IMG/VR virus record: IMGVR_UViG_3300042503_001061
Coordinates: 1-40,318 of that record
DNA length: 40,318 nucleotides
Strand: one strand, 5' to 3'
Origin: a virus
Part shown: positions 36,892-40,318 of the stretch, one piece after another
How positions within the stretch are numbered: the stretch's first letter is position 1
Layout: each line of letters opens with the position of its first letter
Notes under the pieces: model-generated
Told to the model about the DNA's origin: nothing
Database searches by the model: none
The model's input: only the letters and a program-made list of their open reading frames with translations
Translations under genes and position numbers: made by a program

Positions 36892-37326
36892 ATGACATGT
36901 GTCGCTAAATCAGCATATACAATGACCGCAGACATTTATGTAGCATCTATTTCACAAAACTCAACTACTGGATCTATTACAAGAACTTGGGTTTTTAATC
37001 AAACTATTCCGTGTCTTGCAAGAGGAATTGTTAGGGCTGGTCTTGGAGATAACTCAACCACAGTAAATATTGATGAGTTTTTAAAAGTAACAAATAGTTT
37101 AGTAAAAGTAAGGGCTGGAGTAACTTTAGACTCTACAGTAAAAGTAGCAAACATTAAAAACTCTGATGGTCTTGTTATTTGGAAAGAAAGTCCTTCAACT
37201 GGAGTTAATGGTTCAACCATATTTGAGCCTCGTGGAAGCACCCCAATAGCAGATCATCGTGGACACATTGTTGAATATGAAACAATTTTAATGAGACCAG
37301 AAGTTCAAAAGTTAAATGGAGTTTAA
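36892..37326 (+). CDS. Head closure / stopper-like protein
   Basis: 144 residues, beta-rich (TMTADIYVASISQNSTTGSI, TVNIDEFLKVTNSLVKVRAG), with the compact barrel and 'R..D.V....I.W..' pattern of head-closure proteins. Abuts the adaptor and tail-completion genes. Confidence 0.72.
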   Translation: MTCVAKSAYTMTADIYVASISQNSTTGSITRTWVFNQTIPCLARGIVRAGLGDNSTTVNIDEFLKVTNSLVKVRAGVTLDSTVKVANIKNSDGLVIWKESPSTGVNGSTIFEPRGSTPIADHRGHIVEYETILMRPEVQKLNGV

Positions 37327-38052
37327 ATGTCTAGAATTGATTCCACAAAAATTGCTTCATTAACAAAAAAAACAAAGTTTAAATCTATTAGAACTGGAGA
37401 GCTGCCTCAAAAAATTGCAGCAACTGCACACTTTCAAGCAGAGTTAATAAATAGACTTTCTAATGAAGAAAAGGTAAGAATACAAGAGTATGGGCTACGA
37501 CACATATCCAAGTATTTTGAGTCTTATATAGATCACTTAGCAAGAGTAAATCCAACTAAATATCATCACATATATGAGCCTGGTCAATCTGGAGATCCAA
37601 GAGCAAGACTATTTAAGTCAAACGTAACTTCTGATAAAAATAAAGCAGTTTTACAATATACTTTTTTGCCATCAAAAATTCCTGGTGAAAGCGGTCAAGT
37701 CTTTAAATCTAAAGCATTCATTATGGAGTCTGGAACTCCAGTAACAATTACTCCAAAAAGAGCAAAGTCCCTAGTATTTGAGGTTGACGGAGAGCTTGTG
37801 TTTTCAAAGCAAAGCTATGTTGCAAATCCTGGAGGCGTAGCAGTACAAAACTCCTTTACTGAAACCTTTAATCAATTTATGTCATCTAGGGCAAATGATG
37901 TGCTTATTGATCTTGGATTTTATGAAAGAATAGAAAGAGCAATATTATCAGAAACAAAACTAGTACTTCGTAAGATTTCTAGTGGTACAATTTCAGGTAT
38001 GGCTATGCAAGCAGCAGCATCTGCAGGAAAAATTTCTAAGAGGTCAAGGTAA
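37327..38052 (+). CDS. Neck / tail-completion protein
   Basis: 241 residues, basic at both ends. KSKAFIMESGTPVTITPKRA followed by LVFEVDGELVFSKQSYVANP is the pattern of HK97 gp10-like neck proteins. The helical C-terminus ends in KISKRSR. One-base overlap with the next gene. Confidence 0.75.
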   Translation: MSRIDSTKIASLTKKTKFKSIRTGELPQKIAATAHFQAELINRLSNEEKVRIQEYGLRHISKYFESYIDHLARVNPTKYHHIYEPGQSGDPRARLFKSNVTSDKNKAVLQYTFLPSKIPGESGQVFKSKAFIMESGTPVTITPKRAKSLVFEVDGELVFSKQSYVANPGGVAVQNSFTETFNQFMSSRANDVLIDLGFYERIERAILSETKLVLRKISSGTISGMAMQAAASAGKISKRSR

Positions 38053-38612
38053 TGGCATTAGAGCTTCCAATTCATATTATTAATAAATATCTTTACAACA
38101 AGGCAATTGCTGGAACCCAAGAAATACATGGTGTTTGGAACGTAAAAGCATTTAATACCTCACTTCCTAACGGGATTACTGACGGTTCAAGAATATTATT
38201 CTTAGAAGCTGGAAAAAGCATGGACCAAATGGTTGCTGACCTTAGAGTAGCAAATCCAAATACACTGTATCCATCTACCTACATCATTTACGACACAATT
38301 TATCCCCCAATAAAAGGAACAATGTGGGCACTTGAAAAAGCACAAACTATCTTCTATTTTGTAACAAGCTCCGAACAACAACAGGATATTGCCAATATTC
38401 AGTATGTAAAAAACTACATTTTTGACTTAGTAAAGAAATTTGACGAATCTGCCCAAGCAATTAACAATTCATCACAAGCTAGCAATAACATTAGATTTAA
38501 GTATATTAGAGCAGATCAGGAAAGTCCAGATTTAGACTTTCTTGGGGACAGAGCAGAAGATGACAGAAAAATTTCCAGCCTTATCCTTACATATGAGTAC
38601 ACTAAATCATAA
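38052..38612 (+). CDS. Tail terminator-like protein
   Basis: 186 residues, alpha/beta (MALELPIHIINKYLYNKAIA; TMWALEKAQTIFYFVTSSEQ; IRFKYIRADQESPDLDFLGD), in the position of the tail terminator between neck and tail-tube genes. Call rests on order and fold-like pattern. Confidence 0.72.
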   Translation: MALELPIHIINKYLYNKAIAGTQEIHGVWNVKAFNTSLPNGITDGSRILFLEAGKSMDQMVADLRVANPNTLYPSTYIIYDTIYPPIKGTMWALEKAQTIFYFVTSSEQQQDIANIQYVKNYIFDLVKKFDESAQAINNSSQASNNIRFKYIRADQESPDLDFLGDRAEDDRKISSLILTYEYTKS

Positions 38613-38692
38613 GTATGATCATGGTACTATTATCTTGAGGAAACGCTGAAAAGCTAAAAAAATTTATTTTGGCAGGAGGTGTAAATAAATAA

Positions 38693-39397
38693 ATGTCTTA
38701 TAGTGCAAAAAATATTATCGTAGGTGCTGGTGTCCTTTACATTGGTAAAGATGCTGGCGTAATCTATGACGAAACAGATATCGCAAAGTCACCAAACACA
38801 TTGGCTTCGGATGTAAATGGAAATACTTTCACAGATCCTTCCAAGGTTGATGATACAAAGTGGAGACACGTTGGCTATACTTCAGAAGGTGCAGAAATGT
38901 CCTTTGAACCAGATTACGGTGAAGTACAGGTAGATCAGCTTCTTGACGTAGCAAAGATCTTCAAGCAAGGTCAGCGTGTTATGTTGAACACAACATTCAC
39001 AGAAGCAACTCTAGAAAACTTTCTTGTTACCATTGGTGGCAAAGACGGTGATAAAACAGGTGGATCTGCTAACATAAACGGTGCTCAAGAAACAGTCTTC
39101 CTAAATGGTGGTGCTCTTGGATACTCCCCAGTAGAAAGATCAGTTCTTGTAGTTGGTCCTGGACCAGATTCAAAGGTCGCAGCAGGTGGTATTTCAGCTG
39201 GAAAGAAGGTAGAGCGTCTTTACGTTGGATACCGAGCCCTTTCCATGGAAACTGTTACAGTTGGTATTAGAAGAAATGAAGCTACAGTATTCCCTGTATC
39301 TTTCCGTCTTCTCCCTGCCTCTGAATCAGAGTACAATGCCCCTGATGGCAATCAGACTTATGGTAAGGTAATTGACCGTGTATACGGTCAGGTTTAA
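38693..39397 (+). CDS. Major tail (tube) protein
   Basis: 234 residues. KNIIVGAGVLYIGKDAGVIY and KWRHVGYTSEGAEMSFEPDY, followed by GEVQVDQLLDVAKIF, are typical of actinophage tail-tube subunits. AGGAGGT provides a strong ribosome site, codon choice is biased as in the capsid gene, and a terminator follows, all consistent with high expression. Confidence 0.92.
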   Translation: MSYSAKNIIVGAGVLYIGKDAGVIYDETDIAKSPNTLASDVNGNTFTDPSKVDDTKWRHVGYTSEGAEMSFEPDYGEVQVDQLLDVAKIFKQGQRVMLNTTFTEATLENFLVTIGGKDGDKTGGSANINGAQETVFLNGGALGYSPVERSVLVVGPGPDSKVAAGGISAGKKVERLYVGYRALSMETVTVGIRRNEATVFPVSFRLLPASESEYNAPDGNQTYGKVIDRVYGQV

Positions 39398-39420
39398 CCT
39401 AAGTTATAATTTAATAGGTT

Positions 39421-39446
39421 TAAGGTGGGTCTTAGGACCCACCTTA
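39421..39446 (+). terminator. Hairpin terminator after the tail-tube gene
   Basis: Perfect stem AAGGTGGGTC/GACCCACCTT extended by T-A, four-base loop TTAG; the tail ATTCCATTTG is only moderately T-rich. Confidence 0.8.
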
Positions 39447-39501
39447 TTCCATTTGTATGAGAAATACTATATAATTAAAAGGAATCACACAGGAGGAAAT
39501 T

Positions 39502-39837
39502 GTGGCAACAAAAATTTATGAAAGTATTGACCTAGAATTACTAGACGGTACCGAAGTAACAATCAAACCATTAAATATTAAAAACTTAAGAGAAGTAATG
39601 AAGGTATGGGCAACTGCAACTTCAGCAGAAACAGAAGATGAATTTCTTAGTGTTTTGCTAGAATGCACAAAGATTGCATTTAAGCAGTACCATCCAGTAT
39701 TGGCAGATGATCCAGAAAAGCTAGAAGATGCTTTGGACCTTCAGACAATGTATAAAATTCTAGAGGTAGCAGCAGACATTAGGTTGAACGACCCAAACCT
39801 GCTAGCAGCAGCTCAGGAACTAGTTGGTCAGAACTAG
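39502..39837 (+). CDS. Tail assembly chaperone, short form (gpG-like)
   Basis: 111 residues from a GTG behind AGGAGG (MATKIYESIDLELLDGTEVT). Position between tail tube and tape measure and the slippery site near its end identify it as the first tail chaperone. It coats the tape measure during tail assembly. Confidence 0.9.
   Translation: MATKIYESIDLELLDGTEVTIKPLNIKNLREVMKVWATATSAETEDEFLSVLLECTKIAFKQYHPVLADDPEKLEDALDLQTMYKILEVAADIRLNDPNLLAAAQELVGQN
39792..39798 (+). promoter_or_regulatory. -1 ribosomal frameshift site
   Basis: CCCAAAC in the canonical register (C CCA AAC in the zero frame, read CCC AAA after the slip). The -1 frame is open from here to 40172. Confidence 0.88.
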
Positions 39838-40172
39838 ACCTAGCTGCTCTAGAATCAGAAGTTTTCCTTTTAGGTCACTGGAAGGATTATGAAGAACTAG
39901 AAAGTTCTCTTTCTATGCCTGAACTTGTGGCAACACTTGAGGCTATTTATAAGAAAGACGAACGAAGTCAAAAGTTTTTTGCTGCATTGCAGGGAGTGAA
40001 ACTTGACGAAAGTTCTTCTGGAAGCTCTGGAAGTGATGCTCCAGTGTCTTACCAAGAAATTCAAGCGAGGGCAATGAAGAAATTGACAGGTAGTGATGAA
40101 GCAGCTAGAGCCATGGAATATGGCTTTACCTCAGACGTTGGAATGTCATACTCATTGATAGGTGAAAGTTAG
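39798..40172 (+). CDS. Tail assembly chaperone, frameshifted extension (gpGT-like)
   Basis: The -1 frame adds 124 residues (PASSSSGTSWSELDLAALES, ending SYSLIGES) to the first 99 residues of the short form, giving a fusion of about 223 residues. An internal ATG at 39915 lacks a ribosome site, so expression by frameshift is preferred. Ends in TAGTG overlapping the tape-measure start. Confidence 0.85.
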   Translation, partial: PASSSSGTSWSELDLAALESEVFLLGHWKDYEELESSLSMPELVATLEAIYKKDERSQKFFAALQGVKLDESSSGSSGSDAPVSYQEIQARAMKKLTGSDEAARAMEYGFTSDVGMSYSLIGES

Positions 40173-40318
40173 TGTCAGACGTTAGGTCTCAATTTAGTTA
40201 TGATGCAAATTTTGGTCCTGCCCAAACACAAATTAGATCTCTTGTAAAAGACATTACTGTACTTAATGCTGCCTTTAAATCCCTTGATGCCCAAGCTAAT
40301 AAGGTAAGAAATGCTCGT
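40172..40318 (+). CDS. Tape measure protein, 3' partial
   Basis: 49 codons from a GTG (MSDVRSQFSYDANFGPAQTQ, followed by IRSLVKDITVLNAAFKSLDA) running off the window. Helical, Gln/Ala-rich and directly after the tail chaperones, as expected for the tape measure that sets tail length. Confidence 0.85.
   Translation, partial: MSDVRSQFSYDANFGPAQTQIRSLVKDITVLNAAFKSLDAQANKVRNAR

Overview
The window is a piece of an AT-rich, tailed double-stranded DNA phage with a siphovirus-type (HK97-like) head and tail module. It carries portal, prohead protease, major capsid protein, head-tail connectors, tail terminator, tail tube, frameshifted tail chaperones and the first codons of a tape measure gene. Several traits point to an actinobacterial host: many genes start directly at the predicted transcription start (leaderless), one site matches the actinobacterial Crp/GlxR palindrome exactly, the ribonucleotide reductase is the B12-dependent class II type, and there are proteasome-like and DUF2746-like proteins. 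A low-GC freshwater actinobacterium would fit, but the host is an inference. Both ends of the window cut through genes (1-990 and 40172-40318), and no terminase, DNA polymerase, integrase or repressor is visible.

Layout. (a) 1-4576, rightward: the end of a proline-rich protein, two small membrane proteins, a secreted protein, two secreted cell-wall enzymes (transglycosylase-like and NlpC/P60), a detached capsid-type module protein and a micrococcal nuclease. (b) 4577-8061, leftward: a large NodU/CmcH-type carbamoyltransferase, a proteasome-like Ntn hydrolase and a chain of overlapping small genes. (c) 8179-18959, leftward: more than 30 small genes, mostly of unknown function, plus a DUF1281-like protein, a DUF932-like protein and one tRNA-Asp. 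Most of their transcription units begin with the same promoter: TGTCAGACC, then exactly four bases, then TGnTAnnnT. There are 15 exact copies on the minus strand. (d) 18990-19260: a cluster of DnaA boxes at the point where transcription diverges, probably a replication origin. (e) 19284-22775, mostly rightward: tiny membrane and zinc-ribbon proteins (the first two again behind this promoter type, now facing right), an Hsp20 chaperone behind a perfect Crp/GlxR-type site, two membrane proteins and a glycosyltransferase. (f) 22783-30670, rightward: fibre and baseplate-like proteins, with class II ribonucleotide reductase between them. (g) 30695-40318, rightward: head and tail genes in conserved order.

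How it fits together. The leftward small-gene block looks like an early takeover region read from a coordinated set of promoters whose conserved nine-mer lies between the usual -35 and -10 positions. That suggests a dedicated activator, repressor or sigma factor. Nucleotide supply (NrdJ), chaperone (Hsp20), proteolysis (Ntn hydrolase) and modification (carbamoyltransferase, glycosyltransferase) genes are host-interaction functions. The late module uses three compact coding devices: a scaffold nested inside the protease gene behind its own Shine-Dalgarno, a -1 frameshift in the tail chaperones, and leaderless starts. All functions are called from translated sequence and remembered family features; no database search was run.
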